Below, piece after piece: positions 46,701 through 57,844 of a stretch of DNA of 64,000 bases. The notes under the pieces were generated by a model. The model saw only the letters and a list, made by a program, of their open reading frames with translations. It searched no databases and had not been told where the DNA came from. Every line of letters begins with the position of its first letter. Position 1 is the stretch's first letter. This DNA is from Epithemia pelagica (lineage: Eukaryota > Bacillariophyta > Bacillariophyceae > Surirellales > Surirellaceae), in assembly GCA_946965045.2 (NCBI GenBank), contig OX337231.1, positions 2,108,001-2,172,000 on the forward strand. The letters run 5' to 3'. The translations under genes and the position numbers were made by a program.

Positions 46701-49592
46701 AACTTGAGCAGACTACCAATTCGACAGAAATTGAGACAGTTGAGCAAGACCGTGAAACTTCTGGAATGAGGGCATTAATTGGGGCAATGTTGCTGTCCAC
46801 TTCTGCACATATATGCAGTGCACCGATGGCTTCTTACTTGGTGCAAAATAATGGCTCAAGGTTTCGTTATTCACATGATTTTGCTTATGTGAATCTCAAA
46901 AATTTTGAAAAAGCAACCTTGCAAGATTTGTCCCTTGATTCGATTGATGGAAACACCTTTCTGACGTCAGATGTTGCAAATTACTTGTTCCGCCCAGAAG
47001 AACTTGAAGATGTTTGTTTGTATGATTTTCTGTCCAACTTCACAGTGACCAGGAAAACATCAAAAAGCTTGGAATGGATCAAGGAACACCCTTCAAAAGA
47101 CCATCTTGGTGTAACAGCCGCAAAACATACAAAGATACCACTTGTGACTTACAAAGATTTTGTTGACACCAAATATTTTGGGAATCGAAACATTGAAACA
47201 GAAGAAATGCCGGATGATATCTTGCACGAGGAACATCATTACATGGAACTTTATGGAAAAAAAGCAAACATCTTGTTCCATTCATTCAGATCCTTTCCAG
47301 GAGATTTGACAAAGGATGGTTCATTTGTTAAATGTTTCCAAGCAGCACTTCGGAGTGGAATGATCACAGCTGAGCATCGGCAAATTCTTGCTAACATTCA
47401 AGATTGTCGGAACAGTCTAAATTCTGGAAGACCAGTGGATCCTCTGGAAAAAGAAACACAAAAGCCAACTGACAACTGTTGTGTCCATGATGAATATGAT
47501 AATGAAAATGATGAGGATAGTGCTCTTCACAAAGATTTTGACAGTGCCTTTGAGGAGCTTATTGAGACGGTCAATGACATGAATGAGACAGGACTTGACT
47601 TGAGGTCGCCAACCAACATTTATCAGATTCCATCATGTATCATTTGCAAATGTGGAACGTCAAACTGTGGCATTCAAAACATTGTTACACCTGTTATAGA
47701 TGAAGACAACGGCTTTACAGGAAATGCTCTACAGCTCCTGGAAGACACCTCAGCTTCAAATGTGGGTCTTGAGTCCACCCCTGAAACGTCCTTTTCTCAT
47801 CATGTAACCAAAGCAGCTCTTCATGAATTGGCAATTTCACGGACAGAGAGAATTACAGCTGGTGATGGACAGCAAGATATCAAAGCGATTGGGACATTGA
47901 AAAATATACGCGAATATGCAGCCCACCACTTCAGAGACGATATGGATCAGCGCTATGCATTCGAAGCAATCATTTCTGCTTTTATATTGCGTTTGTATGA
48001 TGAGGCAAACCGAAATTCAAATACAAATCCTGAAGCAATGCCTACACGGAAACGACGGAAACTTGACAACATTCAAAAGACATTGCAAAAAGTCAACAGG
48101 GGAAACCAATTCATTGCATTTCTATCAGGAGCAGGGGGGTCTGGGAAAAGCCACGTTATCAAAACAATTGTACAATACGCCAAAAATTTGTGCTACAACC
48201 TCCACATCAGGTATGACAAGAGAACTATTGTCGTTACTGCTCTTACAGGTGCTGCAGCAGTTGGGATAAACGGAGAAACAACTGCTATGGCTTGTGCACT
48301 AAACAGAGCAATTACCGAGGAACCAGAGCAATGGAAAAATGCTTATCTGTTGATCGTTGATGAAATTTCATTTGCCTCAAAAGAAGTCGTTGATACTCTT
48401 GATCACAAATTGCGACAAATATTGCAGCCGGATGCAGCCTTTGGTGGAATTGCTCTTGTCTTTGCAGGTGATTTCACACAACTGAAACCAGTCAAAGCCC
48501 AACCATTATTCCTTTTTAAGGACTTCGTGAAATGGTATGACTGGGTACACACATTCCTTGAACTTAAGACAAATCACAGGTTTCGCCTTGATCCACCATG
48601 GGGGACAATTCTTGAGACATTTCGAGATGAGGGACCAAGCAATGGTGATGTGGCGACAATCAATACTCGTGTTGTTGGATCTAAACATGGACCAACAGAG
48701 AAAGACATTCCTCCAAATGTGGTTTATGCAACAAAAACTAATCTTGATCGAGCAGCAATCAATGATGCCATTTTTGCTAAACATCTGGAAAATACCCATT
48801 CAAAAGATCCTAATGTTGACCCTCCCATGCACACAATCTGTATCAAAGCGTCCAACTTGAAGTGGAAAAAAGCGGGAACAAGAAATGACTATGTTGATTT
48901 CAACAAGGCAAGTGAAGATATCCTATATGCCACCTGTGGTGAGGGTCACTTGCAAGGACGAGACAACAAGAGATATGATCCACTTTTGAAACTGTATTAT
49001 GGAAGACCATTGTGTATCAATGAAAACAAAGACGTTGAGTCATGTATTGCTAATGGAGCCATGTGTGAATTCAATGGCGTTCTCCTTAAGCAAGGGGTGA
49101 CATTAACTGATTTGGAGAAAATATTGATTGATGGATATTATGTTTGGAGTCTTAAGGTCACTCAAATTGAGGGAATCAAGGTGAAAATTGTTGATGGAAA
49201 TTAGAACCATGTTGTTCTTTTGAAGCCTCAGACTGTTACTCAACAAGTGCAGTTCCCACTCCCCATGTTTGGCATGAAACGAGTGAGGAAAACGATGAAA
49301 ATGACGCAGCTTCCTCTCAATGTGTCCAATGCAAGGACTGTTCATAAGCTACAAGGGAGATCAATCGAATTTCTTTACATATTGAACTGGGACTACACGG
49401 GCAATTGGAACTATGTTTGTTTGTCGAGAGTTTGCCAGCTCAAAGGCCTTTTCCTTGCAAAACCACTTATAGCCGACAAATGTCGTGGAATGTCTGATGA
49501 ATGTAAAGAGTTTCATGTACATTTCCGGACAACTAAACGTCCGCCACCCGCGGTTCAGCTCGATGAAAGACATAATTAACTTTCATTTCTAG
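43770..49592 (+). mobile_element. Decayed Helitron (HUH Rep and PIF1-like helicase)
   Basis: Coding sequence runs in three open pieces: 43770-44243, about 44190-45043 and 45056-49579. Breaks are a frameshift at a six-A run (44184-44189), an in-frame TGA (45041-45043) and an in-frame TAG (49202-49204). The N-terminal piece has the Cys-rich start (CCVCDQF) and IPKNAIINGY segment seen in Helitron proteins, then FPYGIG. The HUH motif is HDH in EEQRRKTLHDHFLLW (45818-45826). The helicase has Walker A GAGGSGKS (48128-48151), Walker B LLIVDEIS, FAGDFTQLKPV and motif VI-like NARTVHKLQGRS to YVCLSRV. A 7-bp-stem hairpin (49563-49586) and CTAG (49589-49592) directly follow the coding end and may be the 3' terminus, although the next base is G, not the expected T. 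The 5' end was not defined. Confidence 0.8.
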
Positions 49593-49689
49593 GAAGTGCT
49601 GCCAATGATAAATAGAATAGTCCTGTCCACTGTACTACTGATACTGAACTCAGCCGTCCTTTACCGCCTTGGCGGTTTCAATTGGAAGC

Positions 49690-49703
49690 ATTAACCGCGA
49701 CTG
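49690..49703 (+). promoter_or_regulatory. Shared upstream motif, paralogue B
   Basis: ATTAACCGCGACTG, 254 bp upstream of the ATG at 49944. Confidence 0.5.
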
Positions 49704-49943
49704 ACCGCTCCTTCCGCCCTCATTTGACCCACAGATATGTTAGAAACATTGGCGACAAGACCTGAAACTCCAGAGACATCTAAGAAAGAAGCAACCGACA
49801 ACGACAGCAGAACCAGAATAAGCCATCCCGCAGTCACGTGATTGCAACACGACAGCGACGGTGAAGGCGTAATCGCTCTACTGTCGAGCGTAACTCTTTT
49901 TCTCTTCTTCCCTCCTGGCTTGGACTACCCAGCATACATCATC

Positions 49944-52090
49944 ATGTCACCTGTCAACATCAAGCGCGAGGTGGACAACGAAGACAAGACAATGGAGCAA
50001 GGCAACGAGGCGGTCTCATCATTGTCGTCTTCAACTTTGTCTTGTCGTCGTCGATCGTCGGAACCCAACCTTGCCGGTACTAATAGAACAAGCAGCACCG
50101 CACCAGACAAGGACAACAAGGCAGCAGGAAAAAGTGGGACCACGGGATGGGATGTCATGTATCGCATCTTGAAGGCGTACTTTGACAAACACGGTCATAC
50201 TCAAGTGCAACAAGGTCCCAATGGGCAGCACAAATTATTGGAAACATGGGTCAAGCAACAACGGCATCAATGGAACGAGTGGATGGGTAGTGGAGGTACG
50301 ATAGACCTTGGTTGGTTGCGGCCGATCGCATGGACAAATTAGATGCGATTGGCTTCTACTCCGAGTCCCTGCCCTTGGATATCGACAACCACCAAGAGAA
50401 TGGCCTCACAAAACCATGTTCTCCATCGTCGGTTGACCATCCCCCAAACGACATCGGACAAACGTTCTTGTCTGTACCATCGACTAGAACTGATGCTTCC
50501 TCGCTTCCAGCTCAAGGGAAAAGTAGTCATACCCATGTCCCCGCAACTGCGACTGTCTCTCCACCACAACAATGGGGTTCAAAGCTAGATCAAGCTGTCA
50601 AGCAAGAAGATGATGACGACAATGACGATGTCGTGTTCCTTTTCACCAACAAAGTCCCGTCTCACGTTTCTAGTCCACTGAAAACTCATGCGCCCTCTTC
50701 CAGTTTGGCATCAACGATGGTTCCGTCCCACTACTCACCGCTGCAACATGGTCAAGATACAACCAGCTCATCACCAAAGAGCCCACGACTTTGCTTCGAA
50801 CCAAAGCCTGCCATGGCAGACCAGCTGGATATGGTTCGAACGTAAAAACTTCTTCAAACCGCGCCACTTCAAGCTCCTCGCAAGGTCACGTCTCCCGTCA
50901 CTACGACCGAAGCGTCTTCTTTTTCTTCTGGCTTTTCGGAATCAACTCTTTCCACCAACCCCACACAACGACGTTCTTCTATTCGTGGCAACAGTAGTAC
51001 GGATGATGAACAACAGAAACAAATGAAACTTTCCATCAAGTTTAAAGACTGGCTCCTGTCGCGTTCGCCCAACGAAAAAGACGCGGACCATCCATGTATC
51101 ATCCGTCGAGGTCAAAACTTGAAACACACCCGTCAAGGCAAACCCAAATGCGCAGAGAAGCAGGATGATCTGGAGCAAATCATGACCAAACAAGAATTCT
51201 TTAGTAACGAACAGATTCTGTTCAGTGGTGGCCAAGATAGCGTGAGAAACAAATGGATTACAGCGGGCTACAGTGTTGGAAATCGTTACTATTACTATGC
51301 AGCCGGGGGAAAACAAGGAGTTTACCATGTCAACAGTGACCTTTGGTGGTATCCGTCGCGGCAGCTTGCCAAGGAAGCTCTTTGGTATGTACTGGCGAGC
51401 TGGACGGCTGAGGATGACGGTCTTTTGGAATTGCTCAAACAAAATCATGGCAAACGAAGTGCTGATCATCTGCCAGATCCCTCCACAGAACGTCCTAGCA
51501 AACGGAGGGCCTCCATGAGTCCGTCGGTCCAATCCATAACACAAAGTGAGGAACCCACCACAGTGGTCGCAGAAGGACCACCCGTATTTCCGCTCAATAT
51601 AAAACCAGACTGGATTCTTTGGACCCATACTTCACGACGACTCCGAGACGAGGACACGACGAAACCGTCTTCCAGTGGCACGAATGAATCAAAACCGCGT
51701 TGTTTCCAAAAGTGCCGTCGATTTGAAACAACAGGTGAATGCCCCTATGGATTTAAATGTATCCATGCGCACGTGCACAAACATGGGAGATTTGGTGTCC
51801 CCGAACATGTTACCAAGGCCTTGGACCGTTCGGAAATTCAAGTATGGTGTCACCAGACCGAGAATCTTTCCAGCGACAAGTCTTCATCGTCGCCACGTCC
51901 AACTCATTGCTATACGAGTGGCTACGTAGATGGCAATGGCTATTTCTTTGTGTGGGGTGTGGGACAGGACCGACAGGGGACGGGCATGAAATGTCCTCAA
52001 ACGGGGCTGTGGTGGTACAAAACCAAGGAAAAGGCCATTGGGGCTTTGATTCGAAACCTACGGTCGTCGGGACGACGGCAGCAATCGTAA
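49944..52090 (+). pseudogene. HA-domain / CCCH zinc-finger paralogue B, frameshift and stop
   Basis: The ATG at 49944 (MSPVNIKREVDNED) opens a frame with the HA domain (YRILKAYFDKHGHTQV). Relative to paralogue D, about 10 bases are missing after GGTACGATAGACCTTGG (near 50312), which shifts the frame. The new frame meets TAA at 50843-50845, where the sister copy has AAA, and then stays open to 52090. The last part holds both LWWY modules and a CCCH finger C-x8-C-x5-C-x3-H (CRRFETTGECPYGFKCIHAH). Sequence is very close to paralogue C from 50860 on. It is not expected to make the full protein. Confidence 0.8.
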
Positions 52091-53022
52091 GGGCGAACCA
52101 AGGAACGCCTTGACACTGTAAATAAAAGTGTGAATGGACGGGCAGCCCAACATACAATAGTATGTGATGTAGTCTCAGGAAGCAGGACCACCCCTGTAGG
52201 ACGGACGGCCGGAACGAAACCTTTCAAGATTCCTGTTGTTCTGTTTTCCTGTTTGAAAGAAAGGAAGGTTAAAGCAAGTATCATGAGTGGGTATGTATGG
52301 GCTGAAGACTCCTCTAGCTTGCCAGAACCCATAACATTAATTGTGAGTAATCCTCTTGGAGAAAGAGAAAAAGAATGAGTTTTGTCCTTCTTCTCAACTC
52401 ACGGTCATCTTCTTACCTCTCTTTTCTATGACCACTTGTCATCATGACCAGACCATGATCGCTCCCAATTGACCCTACCAAATCTCCAATTTATCCCTTT
52501 CTTACGTCATTTTCATGTTTCTCCAACAGTTGCGCTCGATTGGAACAAAATGTCAATCGCAACTGTTATAGTCGACTTTATTGAAGAAGGTCCAACGCGA
52601 CCTCGAATGATTGATGCTCGATGCTGCAGCCCTTGCACTCCCCTCTCAAATCATGCGATCAAGTTGCAAATCCAGCACACCAGGATGCAAGAGTTCATTC
52701 AGCAAAATCTTGGAAAGGTTGATGATTGCAGACTCTGGAACAATTTCTGAGAAGTGGAATATCTGTTTGCTTGTTTTTGCACAACTACACTCCATGTTTT
52801 TTTCCAGAACAAGTGTTACTGTACGTTTTGATAGCTCCCAGGCCCAATGTCTCAGGAGTAGAATGGACTCAAGATCAAAGATTCGTCTATGAGAGGTAGG
52901 TCGACTGTGTGCCTAAACCATTTGAGATGATTGATCATGAATATAATAATGAATCTGTGCTATGTGGTTTTATGCTTTATCTCTTACTCGTTTCCGTCGT
53001 CAGAGAGTCAGAAGCTCTCTAT
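52091..53022. other. 3' flank of paralogue B, no gene seen
   Basis: Almost identical to 55796-56740. No frame in it is protein-like. Confidence 0.5.
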
Positions 53023-53688
53023 CTATAAAAACTTCCCTTCATCAGAAATTCTGACTTCTCCCCATTTGCAGACGGCACCACACAGCCTTTGTCTTGATTG
53101 ATTTCCCTTGATCAACAAGCGAGAATTCCTCGGCTCTCCAGAACTAGCGATAATGGTTGAACGTAGAAAATCGTCAAGATTCTTGGGTGGACTGTGCGTT
53201 TCTGGGTTCCTCACATAGCCACATGGATGGTCATCACGACAGAATGGACATTGATTGGAGATCACGTTGGACATGCAAGTCTCACACATGGTGTGACCAC
53301 AGAAGAGTTATTTCAGCTTGGTTCGGGTGTGACATGTCGGGCATTCGGGTAAGTCTAATTGCACGCAATGACTGTGCCGAGCTAAATGTCCAACTGTCTT
53401 TTCCAGCACCGTGATTCGGTCGTTCTGTGCCGTGATTCGGTCGTTCTGTGCCGTGATTCGGTCGTTCTGTGCCGTGATTCGGTTGTTTTGTTCCGTCAGT
53501 TGATTTTGCATGTTTTCAATCATCGAAATAACATCCACATTTCTGTACCTGCTCTCATAGGCGCCCGCATGGCCGTTTTGCAATTGAACAACGGCAGGAG
53601 TCGACTGGTCTCCCAATGCAGATGAACGGACGGGGCTGAAAGCTGGATATACTAACTTCTCTGCGACGGCTTCTGGCAAAGACTCCAT
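53023..53688 (-). pseudogene. Coiled-coil / RING-finger gene, copy 1, stop inside the RING
   Basis: The ATG at 53688 opens MESLPEAVAEKLVYP. A coiled coil with four heptads of the type [AE]QN[DN]RIT follows, encoded by a 21-bp repeat at 53411-53494. Then comes a RING: CPTC, FCGHTMCETC and CPFC, fitting C-x2-C, C-x-H-x2-C-x2-C, C-x2-C. TAA at 53310-53308 interrupts it between the first and second Cys groups, and the same frame continues to 53023. RING proteins usually act as ubiquitin ligases. The gene is convergent with paralogue B. The stop is present at the same codon in copy 2. Confidence 0.65.
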
Positions 53689-53889
53689 AATTAGATCGCG
53701 TACCTTCTTCTGAGAGGAAGATTTGGAGATGGAACGTCCGAAAAACGAGTTTTGGAGTTGGTGTCGTTTTGTTGTTTGTGTGATTCATTCGCTTGACACC
53801 GGTTTCAAGTTTTCATGCGAAGAGCAAGACCAAACCCGGATGTGGAATGGGCGAGAACTCTGAACTCTGGGTATTGCATATTGCAATCC

Positions 53890-53903
53890 ATTAACCGCGA
53901 CTG
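53890..53903 (+). promoter_or_regulatory. Shared upstream motif, paralogue C
   Basis: ATTAACCGCGACTG, 279 bp upstream of the ATG at 54169. Confidence 0.5.
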
Positions 53904-54168
53904 CGACGCTCACCTCCTGCCTGTGGCGCGTTCACTTGTTTCAAAAAAAAAAACAGAAAAGAGAAAGAAGTTGATTGAGCAAGAAGATCACTGAAGGGAA
54001 TAACCGAACAAACTAGCTACCACAACAACACATCCAGCATAAAAGCAATCCACACGCAGCCGGTCGGCCTGAGACAGGGACGGCGGCGTGATTTTCTTTT
54101 GCTCGTTGCTCATTTTGCAGTTCTCAACTGCTGACGTGTCTAGTGAACAAGAGAAGCTGCGTATCATC

Positions 54169-55795
54169 ATGCCTCCGGGGGTGAGCGTCAAGCTCGAACC
54201 GGATGGCGAACCACCGACAAAGGAGATACTGGGACCACGGGATGGGATGTCATGTATCGCATCTTGAAGGCATACTTTGAAAAACACGGTCATACGCAAG
54301 TGCAACAAGGTCCCAACGGGCAACACAAATTATTGGAAACATGGGTCAAGCAACAGCGGAATTAATGGAACCAATGGATGAACAGTGGAGGTACGATAGA
54401 CCTTGGCTGTTCTGTAGAGGTTGCGGCCGATCGAATGGACAAATTAGATGCGATTGGCTTCTACTCCGAGTCCCTGCCCTTGGATATCGACAAGCACCAA
54501 GAGAATGGCCTTAGGGTTATGGTTCGAACGAAAAAACTTCTTCAAACCGCGCCACTTCAAGCTCCTCCCAAGGTCACGTCTCCCGTCACTACGACAGAAG
54601 CGTCTTCTTTTTCTTCTGGCTTTTCGGAATCAACTCTTACCACCAACCCCACACAACGACGTTCTTCTATTCGTGGCAACAGTAGTACGGATGATGAACA
54701 ACAGAAACAAATGAAATTTTCCATCAAGTTTAAGGACTGGCTCCTGTCGCGTTCGCCCAACGAAAAAGACGCGGACCATCCATGTATCATCCGTCGAGGT
54801 CAAAACTTGAAACACATCAGTCAAGGCAAGCCCAAATGCGCAGAGAAGCAGGATGATCTGGAGCAAATCATGACCAAACAAGAATTTTTTAGTAACAAAC
54901 AGATTCTGTTCAGTGGTGGCCAAGATAGCGTGAGAAACAAATGGATTACAGCGGGCTACAGTGTTGGAAATCGTTACTATTACTATGCAGCCGGGGGAAA
55001 ACAAGGAGTGTACCATGTAGACAGTGACCTTTGGTGGTATCCGTCGCGGCAGCTTGCCAAGGAAGCTCTTTGGCATGTACTGGCGAGCTGGACGGCTGAG
55101 GATGACGGTCTTTTGGAATTGCTCAAACAAAATCATGGCAAACGAAGTGCTGATCATCTGCCAGATCCCTCCACAGAACGTCCTCGCAAACGAAGGGCCT
55201 CCATGAGTCCGTCGGTCCAATCCATAACACAAAGTGAGGAACCCACCACAGTGGTCGCAGAAGGACCACCCGTATTTCCGCTCAATATAAAACCAGACTG
55301 GCTTCTTTGGACCCATACTTCACGACGACTCCGAGACGAGGACACGGCGAAACCGTCTTCCAGTGGCACGAATAAATCAAAACCGCGTTGTTTCCAAAAG
55401 TGCCGTCGATTTGAAACAACAGGTGAATGCCCCTATGGATTTAAATGTATCCATGCGCACGTGTACAAACATGGGAGATTTGGTGTCCCCGAACATGTTA
55501 CCAAGGCCTTGGACCGTTCGGAAATTCAAGTATGGTGTCACCAGACCGAGAATCTTTCCAGCGACAAGTCTTCATCGTCGCCACGTCTTCATCGTCGCCA
55601 CGTCCAACTCATTGCTATACGAGTGGCTACGTAGATGGCAATGGCTATTTCTTTGTGTGGGGTGTGGGACAGGACCGACAGGGGACGGGCATGAAATGTC
55701 CTCAAACGGGGCTGTGGTGGTACAAAACCAAGGAAAAGGCCATTGGCGCTTTGATTCGAAACCTACGGTCGCCGGGACGACGCCGGCAATCGTAA
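54169..55795 (+). pseudogene. HA-domain / CCCH zinc-finger paralogue C, three lesions
   Basis: The ATG at 54169 (MPPGVSVKLEPDGEPP) starts like paralogue D. Lesions relative to D and B are a short deletion after CCGACAA (near 54220) that shifts the frame, a nonsense change CAA to TAA at AATTAATGG (near 54362), and a 17-bp tandem duplication of TCTTCATCGTCGCCACG (near 55570-55603) that shifts the frame again. The rest is almost the same as paralogue B, with a CCCH finger and both LWWY modules. D's long Gln/Pro-rich middle is absent. A clear pseudogene. Confidence 0.85.
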
Positions 55796-56734
55796 CAGCG
55801 AACCTAGGAATGCCATGACACTGTAAATAAAAGTGTGAGTGGACGGGCAGCCCAACATACAATAGTATGTGATGTAGTCTCAGGAAGCAGGACCACCCCT
55901 GTAGGACGGACGGCCCGAACGAAACCTTTCAAGATTCCTGTTGTTCTGTTCTCCTGTTTGAAAGAAAGGAAGGTTAAAGCAAGTATCATGAGTGGGTATG
56001 TATGGGCTGAAGACTCCTCTAGCTCGCCAGAACCCATAACATTAATTGTGAGTAATCCTCTTGGAGGAAGAGAAAAAGAATGAGTTTTGTCCTTCTTCTC
56101 AACTCACGGTCATCTTCTTACCTCTCTTTTCTATGACCACTTGTCATCATGACCAGACCATGACCGCTCCCAATTGACCCTACCAAATCTCCAATTTATC
56201 CCTTTCTTACGTCATTTTCATGTTTCTCCAACAGTTGCGCTCGATTGGAACAAAATGTCAATCGCAACTGTTATAGTCGACTTTATTGAAGAAGGTCCAA
56301 CGCGACCTCGAATGATTGATGCTCGATGCTGCAGCCCTTGCACTCCCCTCTCAAATCATGCGATCAAGTTGCAAATCCAGCACACCAGGATGCATGAGTT
56401 CATTCAGCAAAATCTTGGAAAGGTTGATGATTGCAGACTCTGGAACAATTTCTGAGAAGTGGAATATCTGTTTGCTTGTTTTTGCACAACTACACTCCAT
56501 GTTTTTTCCAGAACAAGTGTTACTGTACGTTTTGATAGCTCCCAGGCCCAATGTCTCAGGATTAGAATGGACACAAGATCAAAGATTCGTCTATGAGAGG
56601 TAGGTCGACTGTGTGCCTAAACCATTTGAGATGATTGATCATGAATATAATAATGAATCTGTGCTATGTGGTTTTATGCTTTATCTCTGACTCGTTTCCG
56701 TCGTCAGAAAGTCAGAAGCTCTCTATCTATAAAA
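55796..56734. other. 3' flank of paralogue C, no gene seen
   Basis: Nearly identical to 52091-53022. Confidence 0.5.
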
Positions 56735-57356
56735 AAACTTCCCTTGATCAGAAATTCTGACTTCTCTCCATTTGCAGACGGCACCACACAGCCTCTGTCT
56801 TGATTGATTTCCCTTGATCAACAAGCGAGAATTCCTCGGCTCTCCAGAACTAGCGATAGGACATGGTTGAACGTAGAAAATCGTCAAGATTCTTGGGTGG
56901 ACTGAGCGTTTCTGGGTTCCTCACAAAGCCACATGGATGGCCATCACGACAGAATGGACATTGATTGGAGCTCACGTTGGACATGCAAGTCTCACACATG
57001 GTGTGACCACAGAAGAGTTATTTCAGCCTGGTTCGGGTTTGACATATCGGGCATTCGGTTAAGTCTGATCGCACGCAATGACTGTGCCGAGCTAAATGTC
57101 CAACTGTCTTTTCCAGCACCGTGATTCGGTCGTTCTGTGCCGTGATTCGGTTGTTTTGTTCCGTCAGTTGATTTTGCATGTTTTCAATCATCGAAATAAC
57201 ATCCACATTTCTGTACCTGCTCTCATAGGCGCCCGCATGGCCGTTTTGCAATTGAACAACGGCAGGAGTCGACTGGTCTCCCAATGCAGATGAACGGACG
57301 GGGCTGAAAACTGGATATACTAACTTCTCTGCGACGGCTTCTGGCAAAGAATCCAT
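56735..57356 (-). pseudogene. Coiled-coil / RING-finger gene, copy 2, same stop
   Basis: Starts MDSLPEAVAEKLVYP at 57356 and has only two heptads (21-bp units at 57121-57162) where copy 1 has four. Its RING begins CPIC, and TAA follows the LK codons at 57020-57018, exactly as in copy 1. Reading on in frame gives FCGHTMCETC and the rest of the RING. The exact end is unclear because of an A-run difference near 56740. Confidence 0.6.
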
Positions 57357-57844
57357 TATTAGGTCGCGTACCGTCTTCTGAGAGGAAGATTGGAGATGGA
57401 ACGTCCAACAACGACGTGTGAAAAACGAGTTTTGGAATTGGTGTCGTTTTGTTGTTTGTGTGATTCGCTTGACGCCGGTTTCAAGTTTTCATGCGAAGAA
57501 GAGCAAGACCAAACCCGGATGTGGAATGGGCGAGAACTCTGAACTCTGGGTATTGCATATTGCAATCCATTAACCGCGACTGCGACGCTCTGTGGCGCGT
57601 TCGCTTGTTTCAAAAAAAAAACAGATAAGAGAGAAAGAAGTTGATTGAGCAAGAAGATCACTGAAGGCAATAACCGAACAAACTAGCTACCACAACAACA
57701 CATCCAGCATATAAGCAATCCACACGCAGTCGGTCGGCCTGAGACAGGGACGGCGGCGTGATTTTCTTCCTTTTGCTCGTTCCTCATTTTGCAGTTCTCA
57801 AGGGCTGACGTGTATAGAGTGAACAAGACAAGCTGCGTATCATC
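57357..57844. other. 5' region of paralogue D
   Basis: Nearly identical to 53689-54168 upstream of paralogue C. Includes the shared motif at 57569-57582. Confidence 0.5.
57569..57582 (+). promoter_or_regulatory. Shared upstream motif, paralogue D
   Basis: ATTAACCGCGACTG, 276 bp upstream of the ATG at 57845. Confidence 0.5.

Larger units (their letters stand above)
49690..57568. repeat. Tandem segmental duplication, two units of about 4.2 and 3.7 kb
   Basis: Unit 1 (49690-53889) and unit 2 (53890-57568) each hold a plus-strand HA/CCCH paralogue followed by a long shared 3' flank and a minus-strand coiled-coil/RING gene. The 3' flanks (52091-53022 and 55796-56740) are nearly identical. A third unit start at 57569 leads into the intact paralogue D. 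Confidence 0.85.

Noticed and set aside
50942-51628. 228-codon minus-strand frames at 50942-51628 and 54630-55316
   Set aside because: They are the antisense of paralogues B and C and recur only because those genes are duplicates.
52469-52892. 93-codon frames repeated at 52469-52892 and 56174-56603
   Set aside because: They lie in the duplicated 3' flank, show no protein character, and differ by frame-breaking changes.
53411-53494. Possible CRISPR-like short repeat array
   Set aside because: The four 21-bp units are directly adjacent with no spacers and encode heptads of a coiled coil.
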